A stretch of DNA of 64,000 nt from Prostheceraeus crozeri (lineage: Eukaryota > Platyhelminthes > Polycladida > Euryleptidae). The notes beneath the pieces were generated by a model. It had not been told where the DNA came from. It was given only the letters and a program-made list of their open reading frames with translations, and searched no databases. Position numbers and translations under genes: made by a program. Below, piece by piece: positions 26,801 to 41,800 of the stretch. The stretch's first letter is position 1; every line of letters begins with the position of its first letter. The stretch covers positions 87,001-151,000 of the forward strand of contig CAJQUW010005533.1 of assembly GCA_907163375.1 (NCBI GenBank), read 5' to 3'.

Positions 26801-29800
26801 GAACCACTTCCAATGGAAAGAGCGACCTAAGAAACCCCCAGTCCTGTCTTTATCTGAAAATCTCAAATTTTGTGGATGCGCCTATTCGTCAACCAAGGGA
26901 CGATTATTGTCAATTATTATATATTAGAATTTTAACGTAGCTTCTCCTCTCTAGAGCTTGGATGGTGCTGACGGTTTGTGATACCTTTAGCCCTGATGCA
27001 ATTCCTGCTGATTCCCAGTGACACTTTCAAAGCTCTCGCTAGGCCAAACACCTAACCATTGTGCCACGGAGACCACAAGGGTTTACAAGTATACATTAAA
27101 ACGGTATGCATATTTCACTTTCATTTAAGCATTCTGCATTAATCCCTAGTTTCAACTGACATCGAAATTCAAGTCATGCAAGATAAATTTTTCAATTCCA
27201 AGCTATAGGAAAGTATTATATCCTTGTCTTTCTTTGATGTGTCTTTTTTACTTGAATAATCTATGAAAAGTCATTCCTCCTATTACATAAGATATCAAAC
27301 CTCTTCTCTCAGCCTCGTGATCGGGGAGAAATCCGAAAAAAAACAAAAATTCGTTGTAAACATTTTGCAAATTAATAACAAGAATGATAAAAGATCAATT
27401 CATTCTCAGTCTCTACTCCGTCGTTGACAGAGCTTACGTAATTCTAATCCTAGAAAGCGACGGATGTGCGATAGTTCACGACCGGTTTCAGTTACAAGTA
27501 TGTAAAACAACAAATAAAGAAATCTTCTGCCTTTAAACAGAAAACTTATTGTCAGTCAGTGGAAAAACATTTTAGAGGATTAAAAACTGTTAGCTCTCTG
27601 ATTATTGTTAAACGAAAGCAAGTGGGCAGGATATTGCATGTCAATCATAGAGTCTTAGATGCTAAATTATTAGGAAATCACGATTGCGTGCATTGCTTTC
27701 AAGAAGACAGATTGCTTTCATCTGCTTGTATATTAGATCTCGGCCATCCAATTATTTTTGTCCAGATGAATTATCTACATTCTTTAATGGCATAAAGTAA
27801 GCGTAGGATGTTGAAAAGAGCTAGCACAGACAAAGATGGTAAAAGCGAAAATGTGTGGAAAAGGAGGTATAAGTCAGATACCGGAGAAGCGCAGTCGTGC
27901 GACGCGGCATTATGGACCCATTAACACGCTGTGGCACGACAGCAAGCTTTAGATACTAAGATTGGTCTACGTTCTGTGATGGCCGAGCATACTGTGCGCC
28001 AGTGTGACTCTGGTACTTGCCGAACTTTTTAGATCGGAAATTAGAACGTAATTTTTGAGAGCTGCATGTTCTTAGAATGCAGGCATCCCAGTACTCCTAT
28101 TTTTCCTTTCTTTTGGTTGCTGTGGGCAATGAAAGACGTTCATTCCCAATACAGATTTGCATCTTGTGATTGGTGTGAAGGGCATTTTTTGAGTTATGTT
28201 TCCTGAAGAAGCAGCAAATTTTACTCTGAGCTCATCAAAAGTGTCATCTGTTTAGCGAGGCTACAGGACCATATTTTCATGACAACGAATTCAGCGATCC
28301 AATGGGTACTTCACTGTCATGTACGATGAGGGAGCAAATGAATACAATAATTAACCATTAGAAATCTCCGTGAGGTATTGGTCCGAAGACGATAATGAAG
28401 CTGTCAGTCATAATTTAAACAACCCAGCTCAAGGACCACGCAACCAGTGATATCTTACAGAGAGGATGATCGGTGTAATCGGAGTCAGAGCTGAAGTTAT
28501 CTGGTCTTTTAATGCTGGGTAGTGACCATAGAGTAAGTATATATAATAAAAGTGTCGACTCAAAAGTATCATAATACATTGAAAATTTTTATATCAACAG
28601 ATTTAGTTTTTTGCAGAGACTACGTTTGTGCGGTTCAAAAAATTATTTGAGCAGTTTTTAAAAAGTCAAAATTTTGCAAATTTATATACTATCGACATGG
28701 AAGCCCCTTTATAAGTAGTTTGAAACAAGTTGGATATCAAAAGGATTGAATATTTGCTAATAGGCATCCTAACTAAGCGGAAATTAAGCTAATTTGCAAA
28801 GGAATTTCATGAGCCGCATTATAATAGATCGAAGTCTTCATGAAAAAGTTGAGATCTTATTTTGCTTTCTTGGCTGAAATTTCAAGTTTTATTTCAATTT
28901 TCACCGGCATGATTTTATGATTGACTAAATTAATGTTTCATTTCTTGAATTTGAATAGTGATATGGACCCATTTACATCCTTCAAAAATAATTGAAATAA
29001 TTGTCCTTATATTGTTTTGCTCGAGTGCCAGGTTGCCTGTGATATGATCACGCTTGAGAAAATCCTCTTGAGGTTAGCGCGAAAGTAGTAGCACCTATCA
29101 AATTTTTAATTTAGCAAATACCTCTCCAAGGCTGTCATGACACGGAGGATCTGTAAAATGCCATCATTCCTTCTGCATTACTATGATGATCATTCAATTC
29201 CCTGGTAATTTCTTCAAAACTGCAAAAATTTGCGTATCTCACATTTGGTAACAATACCCAACCGTATTCACCTCGAGTTCATTTAATAAAATCGAAGGTG
29301 CATTCACATTGGGGATTTAATAAATACCACTCTACCTAATATACTTACTCTACGGTAGTGACGGTTCAAACGTGAACAAGGCTGTATGGAGGTAGATGGA
29401 TAAACTGATAACGGATACATGTGACTTCGGTCTCTTCGCTGCCTATACATGTGTCCTACACAAATTTCACAATTTTCAAAAGGAATGCAAAAGGGAATGC
29501 CGATTTGAACTACCAAATCTTTTACTGGTTTCAGGGATCAGTGTCAAGGCGTTTGGGTCTGCATGATTTGCAAGTGAAACCGGAAGGCTTACGCGCCTTC
29601 AAATGTCCCACATTAATGCCCTAAAAATCCACGTTAATGTTATATTGCTCATAGAAGTCCAATTTCACTCAGAAATGTTCAGTGCAAACTCGACGTACAA
29701 AGGACAGCTGTGCAAAGTGTCACAGTTATGCACATAGCTGACGAATATTCAACCACTAAGAATGTAATAGTCAGCCAAATGTCTGTCTTGCTATTTTAAT

Positions 29801-32800
29801 AAATCTTATTCTGTTCCATTTCTGTACTATGTTGAAGTATGGAATTCCCCTTTTATGATCACAGATGCGCATGACAAAAGAATAATGAATTTCAAAGTTT
29901 AAACATCCCACAAGATTTTCCTCTTCCATTTTTTTGCGTCTTGTTTAAATGTATCATCATAAATCAAATAGTTTCTTGTTGGCCTGATCAATATCAACGC
30001 AGAAACGGCCGTAAATATTTTTTCATTACCCTTTCTTCATCCTAACTTTAGACAGAGCATATTTTGTCAACCCACACGCAGATATGTTGACTGCTCTGCT
30101 AATGATGAAAGAGTTCTCAACTGCATTTAATGGATCATTCATGCGGTTGTTAGTACTGTAGATTGACACACTTTATACGACAATATCATTTGATGGCCTC
30201 CGTTAGTTCGTCGTTTGAGGGTCAGTTAGTGCATGTTCTTCAAACTAATGATGATTTTTGATACTCGTATTAAAAAGTGAAGGACAGTTTCAACAGAACT
30301 CGCATTAAAGCAATTTGATTTTCCAAATTCATGTATTGAGCAATGATTTTCTCAGCAGCCATTTTCACATATCAGTCATCATTTTCTTAGCCGTGAAAAG
30401 TGATCGGATCATGAAGATTGAGAGAACAGAAGAGGCGATAGTAAGAAGAATGTGCAGTGTGAGGCTGGTCGATGGAGACAGGAGTGAAGACCTAAAGAAG
30501 ATGAACCTGGAATGTATTTCTGATGCTCTACGAAGAAGAAGACTGCGGTGGTATGGCCACATTCTGAGAAGAGATGAGAATGACTTGAGGAAAAGATCTC
30601 TCCAGGTGGAGGTCGAGGGCAGAGGCCCGAGAGGAAGACCAAGGAAAATATGGTTGCAAGTCGTCTCCGAGGATCTTCACGCTTTGTATGTGAATCCATC
30701 AATGGTCTACGATCTTGATTCTCTACTATGGTCTATGATCTTGATGGTCTACGAATTTCTGCGATGGCGGAGTGGAGGCGCGCCATCAGAAGGCAACAGT
30801 CGTCTGACCACGATCAACGTGGACAAGGACGAAGAACGGGGAAGTAAGTAAGCCATCATTTTCTTATGAAAGAAAGTCGACTGATCAGGATATTGGCTTG
30901 TGTGGAGACTTGAGTGTACCGATCGAAGATCTGCGTAGGGAAGCCCGGCGTTCGGTTATGAATGCAGAAAATGCACTCAATACTATTTTATCTCTATATC
31001 CAACCTTTGGTTTGGTTATTGGAGTTTCAGAGGCAGCTGACAAAGCTGCGGTACAACACTTTGGCATTGAGTTTTCGCTCATGCACCATGGCAGCTCGAC
31101 ATGTTGAATGCTGAACACAAGTGAATAAAGTTTCAACCGTGACGGTAATATTGGAAACATGGCAGAGACGGGACCGGTCTTCATCCTTGACGTCCTCCCA
31201 AGCTTGACATGCATCACTTACATTTATACAAAAATAAAACTTCAAAATTATTAGAGAAATAGATGGTATATGATGAAAAAGATGACTGGTTTTGTTATTA
31301 TTTTATTAAAATACACAAGCTCTTGCTGATGCAATTCTGATTCGATCAAAATGATGGTTCAACATTCATTAATTAATTTTCCTTTTTTCAGAAACGAGAT
31401 CTTCTTCAGAAGTTCAGCATACCAGCGAACATATTTGTCAATTATTTAATTCAAGTTGAGGAGCATTACCGCAGCGACATTCCATATCATAATGCTATAC
31501 ACGCGGCAGATGTTACTCAATCTACTCATGTCATGCTATCTGCAAAGGCTTTTGAGGTAAGTTTCACATTCATTGCAAATGTCCAAATAATGTTTGATTA
31601 CAAATTGCGTAATTCTATGGAGTACTTGAAATCAGCTATGTGATAGTGTCTCGGTATTTTGTTTCTTACCCTTTTCGATTAATCGCTGATGGGAAAAGTA
31701 GAAGCAGTAGATCCGGATTCAATCGTGAGTTTTGATGAAGTGGAATCTTTGCTTGCGGTCAGAATTAAATTTTTGATCGAAGCTTTAACGTCACACTCCC
31801 CGAGAAGCTTGGACGGTGCTGATTTAGAGCCTTGTAGCGTTGTGACACTTATAGCTCTGATGCCCATCCTGCAGACTTCAAATACTGACTTTCTAATGTC
31901 GGGGTCCGACCCTTGTACCAAAAGATCGCTGGACCAGGAGCTTAACCACCGTGCCACGGAGATCACAGTGCAGAAATAGAGAAGACAAACCCTGCATATT
32001 TTGAACCGCTCACCAACTCTTTGTGCTCATAAAGCTTTTGTATGTACCGGTAGTTTATCGTTGCCACATTCTTTATATAATTTTCATCATGTTATCTTTC
32101 TGTCTCTTAGTGTTTTTGAGTTTTACTCATGGAGATGGAGGTTAACCCTTTCAGGAGCGGGGGAGGGCACAAAGTACTCCTATCGACTTCTTTTTGTACC
32201 TCCTAAAATATGTCAGATGGAAGTATAATTTTTTGTTTCTTCTAGTTTGTTTGTATGTTGAAGTTTCATAAAAAATTTGGGCAAAATTGACTTGTTGTAT
32301 GGTCAGTTTTAAAAGTCATTTTTAGAAGTATCATTTTTTGAAATTAATGAAATAATTTTGTTTTTCAGTCTTTTAGTCTTTCTACGAACCAAGAAAAGTA
32401 CTAAAAAGTAGTTTTTAAAAGGACTTTTTATAAAATTGATGGTTTTCATTTAGAGTAGCATTGATTATTGATACAATGTTTCTGTATCATATTTACATAA
32501 CATTTATGCATGTGCAATTCAAGATTGTTAAGATGCACATTCATCTGATCTCCCAAAATGTCTGCATGTACATGTAGACATGTAGTAAGGCCTACATGTG
32601 CATGCAGATACTATTCCGGAAATTAGTTGTCGTGATATCTGCGAGCCACACCAAAATTACTCATGTAAGCTTGTATCATGTATCATAAACCTTGTCCTTA
32701 TAGCGAATAAGTCATTAGAACGAGATATCTGTAAAGTTAGAAAAGTGCAATAATACATGAAAAGACATTATTTATTAGAGACATGAAAATAGACAAAATA

Positions 32801-35800
32801 CTTTCAAATTTCAAATTGCTATTTATAGTACTAAAATCAACGTAGAATATTACACTTATGACACCATATAGATATTCTTGAGTAAAAGTTTGCAGAAATA
32901 CTTTAGTTGTAATGAACAATTTTTGAAAAGTCAAAAACTACACAGATTCATAAAAATGAAAAAAATTGAAAATACAAATTTTGAATTTAAATATTTGGTA
33001 TGAAGGTCTTCGAATCATGCAAAATATGCACTACCATTCGAAAGAGGAGACTCGAAATGTCAGGGAGGTTTGGTTTTGATAGTTTTGGCCATTGCAACAT
33101 GGAAAATTTGACCCCCGGTCCTATGACGCTAAAAATCGCTCGGTCCTGATAAGACTGACTGATCTCACACTCATCATTGTGATCTCACTATAATTGAGAC
33201 AAATTTTCTGAAAAGCGATCTCTAACATGCGAAATGAAACCACAGCTCTTGATGTGTTTGGGTATGAGGAACAACCTGCTGTCCTGATTTGCATTGATCA
33301 ATCTAAATAATGAACCTCTCGCTAGCTTCCACTTCACTTGTAAACCAAACTACTTAACAACCAGCTGATTGTCCCTCATTTCCTTTCCTAGTCATTGCGT
33401 AACAACATCAGTACATTCGGTAACTGCTCAATTCGGTTAATCTGACTCTCTTGTTTCTGTTTCCATGCAGCTTACTGTATCAAGGCTAGCACGTCTTCGT
33501 CAGCAATCGATTCATAAAGCTGGCAGGGAGAACAGAACTGTTTATAATATACACCGTTGCATTAATGATGTCAAACATTTTCAGCGTTTGAGTCACACAT
33601 TTCTATTCCTCCAGAAGATGATTAATAGATAAGAATTTTGCAATCATCATTAGTATCAGCAATTTCACAAGTTTTGATTTCTCACACACACAGCAAGAAT
33701 TGGGGAGTAATAATGAAACTTCTGATGGGCAAAATGCCACGATAACTATTTTCAATCGATTAGTTTATAAGATGATAATGCGATGGAATAGGTACTGACA
33801 TAGAAAAAGATTGACATGATTGTCACTAAGTCGTTGACATTCCCGTGAATTGAATGTGTTGCTATAATCTTTCAGAGGAAATATGGGAAATTTTTATGTA
33901 GCCGCACCAGCAGTGGTAGATAGAACGAAATCACATACAATGTTTCATAAGATACATTTCAGTAGATACTACTAATTAATATTCACAGTATCGTGATAAC
34001 AACATCATGATCTGTTGAAGTAAAAATCATGCTGTTATTCCTCCCTTGTATTCGTAATCAGACGTCAGGGCCATATGAAGTGAAAAAGAAGCAACAGGAA
34101 ACTTGAAAATCCAAATTTCAAACTTATACTTGCCGCATCCTGTTCTCCAAGAAACGTGCCAATAATGTTATCGTCTCAGGTTTCTCTAACGGATTACAAC
34201 CACTTCGTCAGTCGAGCTGTGACTTCCTCGACTTCTAAGTCGACGATCTTCTCCAAACGCGCATCCTGAGTAAACCTCCTCAAGTCCTATTATGAGAGCT
34301 TGGAGACTGCTGTGTATGAGAAATTTGCAGAATGTCTTTACTCCCACCGATTCTTTATCAGTACTTTTCGATAACTCGTGCACATCCTTCACATCTTATC
34401 TATTCACATGAAATCAGTAAATCATTACAAATATTTGTTGAGCTTTTCTGAGATATCTGAAATTTGCGAAAATCTATTCTTTACTTTTGGGTTGGTTGAG
34501 ATCGTGTGAGTTGTAGCTACTCACTTGTCATGACCTTACTTCATGATTTTTCTTCTTGATGTGAATATTTAGCAACTAAGACTCGGAATTCGTCGATTTG
34601 TATCATTCTTTCAACCGTGGATGCAAGAAAAGATCTCGGAAGAAACTTAAAGTATGACAAGCAAAAATATCAAACTAATATTGCCATCAGTTGAAGTGAC
34701 CATCATCAGAATGCCATTCCCTTGAGCTAAACCGAATTCAAAGCATGATACATAGATATCCGGTTAAAGCACAGATATTAGATCATTTATTGCTGAAAGT
34801 CTGCGGAATGAAGTCACATTTGCAATAACTTGTATAAAAATAAGAGTTATTAATGCACACACATGTGTATGCATATATGTGAATTGTAGTTATGTAAATT
34901 AGATATATGCATATAGTTTTTGCTGAGTATAAATGTAAAATGTATTTACGAATATCTGTTATACAAATGACAAACAACTAAAACACATACTATTTATGTA
35001 AATAAGTAGCTGTTGCAACTACCAAATTGAAGCGTGAGGGATTCCATGAATTATTAAATAAAAGAGGGTTTGAATTTTGTCAGAGGATTTTTTATGCACC
35101 TTGCATTTTTATTTAGCCTATATGCGTAGTACTTTTCATCTGTTTAATAATTTCTCATCTGTTTCAAAGACATTGACGGATTTGGAAGCTGGAATTTCAT
35201 AATAAAATGACGTAAATAAGAAATTTAGTACATTTGGAATTTTGACTTGATTGAATTTATTATGTTTGATTATAAATTATTAAATTAACATCATAAATGA
35301 TACTATGATTATCTCAACATATCTAATGAGATAATGATCAATTAAATTATGTTTAAAAATGTTATTTATGATTAGACTACCTGGACACTCAGTGAACGCT
35401 AGCCTTGAAATTTTGAATTTTAGGGAAATTTTATCCCCAAAATATTGAATTTCATAATCAAATTGGTGCTGTAAGACGTTTCAGTCATATAGATCACAGA
35501 TTTTCATTACTTTTGATATTTGAATATTATCTGTTTTAAAAGCTTGTATCAAGTTAAATGTCAGTCACAATTTCAGCAGTAATCACATTCTTATTTTCAC
35601 CGGTATCTAGTACCAGACGGGGATTTCTAATTTCTAGCACCTTTGGATTTCGCTTTCTTTGCATTTTAAATGGTGCTAAAATTACCCTAGCGCTGCGCAA
35701 ATTTCAAAGTGGTGCTGCATAGTGAGTACCCCAAAGTCTAGGATATGTTTATTCATGGTGTATATATCGGCATATTTGTAAAATATATGTGAAATAAGAA

Positions 35801-38800
35801 AATGATGAAGATGTGATCTATATATTTCGTCTTTCTTACGTGACGTCATCAGGACTTTAAATGCCTGCTTACCTCTCTACCATGACTTCTCTATTCTCCT
35901 GAATTGCCTTTGAGAAAATGCACTCACTTCAGGATCACGTGATGTAAACCGATAGTCTAACAATTGTCATCGCATGCAGACCACGCGCATTTTTATTGAC
36001 TAAAACAACGAAATGATTAGGATTTGAAGATTCCTCATAATTTGAGATGTAAGCAGAGCACAATTTTTGTCAATTTCAGAATGTCTTCAATGATATGGAG
36101 ATTTTGGCTGCCATTTACGCGGGGATTATTCATGATGTTAATCATCCTGGAGTTACGAATCAATTTCTAATCAACACAAGTAAGTTTAAGATCACTATCG
36201 ATTAATATTTCACAGAAATAATTGAATAAGTTAATCCGCTAAGCCGTTCATGCAGACACTGATTCATCACTTGAAATCTGTCACTCATAATTTCATTTTC
36301 TGATCGAGCATTTAGTTGCCAAAAGAGAAATTGATTTTGGTTCTGATGATACGGATGTCATAAATATAGATGAACTCAGACCTTTGATGAGAAGACTAAA
36401 GCTGTGTTCTGGCAATCGTATCTCGATGGATCGACATATTCCGGATTGTACTTTCTGTTGATTGAAAACTTTTCATCTGCCTTCTATTCTGGGCAAGTAT
36501 CGCTTGCATGTCACACATTATCTTGGAATATTCCATATTTTAATTTAACATTTTGTTCAAACGACAAAGTTCTCGTGTCCCACATCATGGTCAATTTGGA
36601 AGCACAAATTTATACTAGACAAATGACAAGTACTTGTATATTCAAGTTCATATACAGCATGTATTCAGGTTCAAACTAGACAAAGGTGTATTCAGGTCTA
36701 TATCGGATGAAAGTAAATTCCGGCTCCTGCTAGACCAAAGGTATTCAGGTTTTACGGGATTAAAGTAGGTTCATGATTATACAAAACAAATATTTGTAAC
36801 TTTTCATTCGACGCTTTGCCAATTTAAGAAGTTAGGAAAAAGCGACTTTAGGGAAGGCAAACTCTATATAATGTAGAATACAGAAAATCGTAACTGACTT
36901 GATATACTGCAGCTCAAGCGGTATAATTGCTGGTTTTTATGTTGATATTTTTGTCTTTCAGAGAGTGAGCTGGCTACGATGTACAATGATTCATCAGTAT
37001 TGGAGAATCATCATTTAGCTGTTGCATTTAGACTTCTTCAGGAAAAAGACTGTGATATATTTACCAATATTCAAAGGAAACAATGGACATCTTTACGCAA
37101 AATGGTGATAGATATGGTACGTATGTATAATATCTGTTTATCGGAAGAAACTTCTCGAAACTCAGGTTTTTGCGGTCTGCTTAATCAATCCGCGGCAAAA
37201 GGTTGAAAACAGCAGTTTTGGCCATCTCTCATGTTTAATCAGGAAATCCAAAGCGTTCAGTAATTATAAGCTTACAATTATGTTGACGATTAATCGATGG
37301 ACTTAAGTGTAAATGCGTCAAAGTGACTACAAAGTTGATTATAAAAACGGGCCACCTAAACTATGTCAGAATGTCAATCGATAATAGATAACTTCCAATC
37401 GTGTCGCACATCAACCTCAACGTTCCCTACACCGTCAGAGAGTTCACTCGGCTGTCAAGTAAGCTATTGTATGCCTGTATCCGCTGTAGTGTCTTCTGGA
37501 CAGAGGTCAAATTAAGAGCATCGTTTACTGTAGAAATTATCATTTTTTAATAAAAAATTTATGATAACTAGTCAGACTCGAGGAGAAAGATTGTCCTCTG
37601 AGCTTTGTTTTAATAAATTACTCATCGAAATCGGTAGACTAGGAGAGAAGTATTGATATCGTTAATTTTTCACGAAATCGTGATTGTCAAGACATCACTG
37701 GATAAAAATCTTCATTAATTTCTAATCTTCCATAGAGAATGCACACAATTCTTGTTATTGAGAAAGAAGAAAAAATATAAGCAAGTCAATCAGGGGTACT
37801 TGGGTTATTTCCCTCCCCACGCTTTCAAATTTGTCTAGAAGCCGTAAAACTGAATCAATCGTCACAAAACTTTAGGTACACGTAGGTGAAGATATTTTCT
37901 ATCAGTTGACCAAGATTCATGCAAATCGGACAGTTACTTTTGAATGAGAGACGATGACTTGAAATGTAGCGATGTAGCGATCCTGACATGACTTAGTCTG
38001 CCTCATCGTCTGTGCAGATAGCACAAGGTCAACAAAGTCATTTCTCAACAATTCGTGAAGTGATAATGACCAGGCCACACCCGTTACACTAATAAACTTA
38101 CCTTAAAAAAAAGGTGTGGTATGGTAGTGCACTTGGAAAGATTTCAAATAGCAGCGGATGAGATTAAGACATTAAGAGAGCAATACACACACGAGTAAAA
38201 ATAATGTGTTGAACAGACGAAGTCAGATCAAACTTTTGTATCACTGCACTTTACGCTATCTCAAGCTCAAAAACTTCTTGTCCGATTAACATGCGTTTTT
38301 GTATGTAGGTGGCAAATATCCTCAGCGACGTGTACCTGAAGTTTTGTGATGATTGATTTGTTTTTGTTGATTTTAGACAAAGTTGAAGATGTGGGAGAAG
38401 ACCCATAAGTATCCAATCATGAACTTACAAAGAGTAGTACGTATGCATGATGAATCCTATCCACATAGATATTGTGTTATCAAAAGTATTAAGTAGGAAT
38501 GCAACTTAAAGTAGTCGGCCCAATATCGGAAATCATTTGTGCTTTTATTTTCTCATCTTTTAGTTGCAGCTGAAGTGTTTTACTGATCAAAATAAAGTAT
38601 GAAGTGTCTCCCATGCAAGGCATTTATTTAGTCTGACCTTAGTGAAAGAATTGTCAATGAACTTCTTTTAATTCACACAAATTTCACAACTCACGAGTTT
38701 GTCACTGCATGGATAGACGTCAACAATTTCATTACAAAAGCAGAAGCGCATTGATTTTGCTCCGAATTTGGAAACCGAAATTGATAATCAAAACATGTGA

Positions 38801-41800
38801 AGAGACCTTGGATCATTTTTTTAATTATCATAAGCTGTTTCTAAAGAGCTGGTTGTAATATTTTGAGGTTAACACCGAATAAACAAAACACGAACATTTT
38901 ACAAATACTCGGATTCCTTACTTGTGGTGATCAATGCATTTTTATGATTTTCAAAAAATGCCTGATGATTGCATAATATCGATGAAGTCTTTAGAACATC
39001 ATGAAAAAAGATTTATGATTCACCTCTTGCCAAATTTCTAGGCGTCACGTGCCTTCACCGGATAGACTTTGTGTTGAGCGTTTGCCTACTGGAGGCAAGG
39101 ATGTGGACGGCGATGACTATAGTTCATGTCTACCGGTTTTGTAAAAAATTATCGTCTGGGCAATTACATAAATTGCGATACTTTTTTGACGATTTCATAG
39201 AATTGTACATGACGGTAACTTATACCCATCTGCTGCTTCTTAATACACCACAACAACTCAATTCACAAATGACAAAGTCCTACCTTGTCTTACATGGTGC
39301 TGATCAGTGTGTGGAAAACATGTCCATGCGCTGTGGTTGATGCTAATTAATCAGTGACTAATTGCGAAAGATTAGTTTATAACGCAAATTAATTCGCAGA
39401 GTTTTAAAGAAGACGAAAAATTGAAATACACGTTTTTGTGCGCGTCCGTGTGTTATAGTGACCTTTTGACCTTCAAGGTCTAAAGAAGGAGTACTTATAG
39501 ACATTTGCAAATGCAAAGTGATTAACATTTCTGACTAATCTGGCATGGTATGGTGCAAGTTTCATGGATAAAGTCGCATTGCTTCATGATGAGAAATGAC
39601 GAATTTATGGAATTGACATTCTCATCACATTCTGAAGAATTTGAAATTCACATGTGGTATTTGATTATTGCGTTCATGCACATTTAATATCGCCTGTCGC
39701 CCTATCACTTCATCAACCTCGTGAATTGTCTAATTTTTTATCAACAGAAGTCAGAAAGGCGGTGTGGAATTCAATAAATAGAGGGGGTGAGAATCTCTTT
39801 CTGGGTTTTAATATATTTTTCCACTTGTATTACAGAATCCTCAAATCTATGTCTGCTAAGACGTCGACTCTCACCACATTGACTTTTATTGAACAGTTTA
39901 TGAATGGTTATTGGATTTTCTATCCGCCTCACACATTCTAATGCTTTCTCACGTTTGGTATTTCATACAGACCTTCATATTTTGTTATACTATTCTGAAG
40001 AGATGTTTTGACGAACTGCAGAGCGCAGAAGTCGGTTTTTAAATTAACAAAAATTTGCTGCTGGTGCTAAAGTATTGATGACAAATACTTTCATGTAAAG
40101 ATAAGTAACTTGGCAAATCCACGGCCTGTTTGGCCTCATCAATCGTTTGTGCAATTTTGAACCAGCAACGTTGTAGTTAGAGGACGTGGAAGCGTGCACT
40201 CTAACTACAAGGCCACTATACCATCCGTTGAGAGTGTGAATTGGCCAGGAAGGCACTGCTTCAACGTGGGCACATAGAGGGAGGATTGTACTCTGCAGTC
40301 ACTTAATGCCTCAGGTGCAGCATTAATTGATTGCAATTCGCCCTCCACGTGCCTACGTTGAAGCAGTACTTTCCTGGCTAATGTACGCTCTCAATAGATT
40401 CAATAGATGATCCGGTGGCCTTGTGGTTAGAGGGTATGCTTTCACGTCCTCTAGCTACAACGTCGCTGGTTCAAACTTACCCACGACTAATGATTCCCAA
40501 CAAGCCGAAACGTGCCTCGAGGTGGTTACATCAGTTGAGATTGATAAGTACTTTAATCTTAACAAACGGATATTATGGATCGATAAGTCTAAGCAAGTGG
40601 TTTCTTTGATTACCTTCCTTGCGTCGGAGGAGTTTCTGACAGTTTCAAAAACTTCTGTCTGAGGCATATTTAGACAGCTCTGTGAGAATGTGCCGTGTCC
40701 ACTCCGAACAGCTTGATATTCAACAAGTTCTTGGGTGGCCTTGCCTACGCAACGCGGACACCATGCCAGTTTCGATTCACTTTTCTAGGGTTCTTCATCT
40801 TCTTAATGAAGGCATGCTCAAGGTAATGCAATCTTAATAATGCCATTTAAAATTTGTTACTCTTTCACACTTTCCGTTGTTGTTGAAAAAGTGATTGAAA
40901 TGCTACATTCATTCAAATCCTGATAGATAGAATGCATCAACCAAGTGACAGCAGTAATTATGTGAATAATGAATCAGAACTCACCAAAAGCATCACCTCA
41001 AATTGAATACCTGCGTCTGCACTTTTGTTGATAGTTTTGTAATGGATTACTGCATAATTCTGTCTTGAACATATGTGATTGCTTCCTTCCAGGTGCTGGC
41101 AACTGATCTCTCCAAACACATGACCCTTTTAGCTGATCTGAAAACTATGGTAGAAACCAAGAAAGTTTCCTGCTCTGGAGTTCTCACTCTGGACAACTAC
41201 ACCGACCGCATACAGGTAAGATAACTGCAATTTCCTTCATCAGAGGTAGACAAACTTTTAGGAAACCTGTTGGCCTTACAACAATTGGAGGGCTTGGGAT
41301 CATTCAGGGTCACAGTTTTGTCGAATTAATATGTTCTCAACTCAAGAGCATGGAATATATTTGCAAATTTTGCATTGATTTTACGATGTGATGAAGTCAC
41401 CACTGTCCTTTGACCAAGAACAATGGATTAGTCATGATTTTAGTTCCTCGATCATACTTTCAGGGATGAGAATATTCGGCGGATGAGCGGAAATCCGCGA
41501 GGGGGATTAAGTCGGCGTTATGTATTCTTTATTATTTCCTATTGGAACCAAATTAAATCTAAATTCTCGTGGGTCCTTGTTGCTCAGTTCCTGTCCTACC
41601 TATTGTTATGTCATGAGTTATTAGGAGCTATTTATTGCCAAATTTTTTGGACAAACATGGACGAGATAAACAAAATTCCACTATGTTAACATATGAAAAA
41701 ACAAAATTCACATATCAACCGAGAAGAAGGCAAGGTTGTGAATAGCAGATACTGCACATCTTCTCATTATCTGAAAAATTTCAGAGACAGTCATTTCGTT

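Larger units (their letters stand above)
18229..31391 (+). other. PDE4: PDE4 intron 2 (13.2 kb), transposon-rich
   Basis: This is the largest intron of the gene in the window. It starts GTGAGT and ends TTTTTTCAG. It hosts the Penelope-like element, the hAT element, the DD41D mariner-type element, two LINE fragments and several SINEs, each listed separately. The stretches between them (18240-19146, 20200-21740, 27080-30300) show no supportable gene. Confidence 0.85.
37117..41092 (+). other. PDE4: PDE4 intron 5
   Basis: A 4-kb intron (GTACGT to CTTCCAG) holding an inverted-repeat element at 37790-38425 and a head-to-head SINE pair at 40100-40500. The rest (38430-40090) shows no recognisable feature. 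Confidence 0.7.

Noticed and set aside
32143-33155. Possible TTAA-type transposon with CAGGAGCG ends
   Set aside because: The right end matches only loosely (CGGTCCTGATAAG) and lacks TTAA, so the boundary cannot be defended.
34140-34400. Hammerhead-like CTGACGA...GAAAC pattern on the - strand, and an ORF ending STDEVVVIR
   Set aside because: Stem II cannot be formed between the two core strands, and the ORF has no recognisable family.
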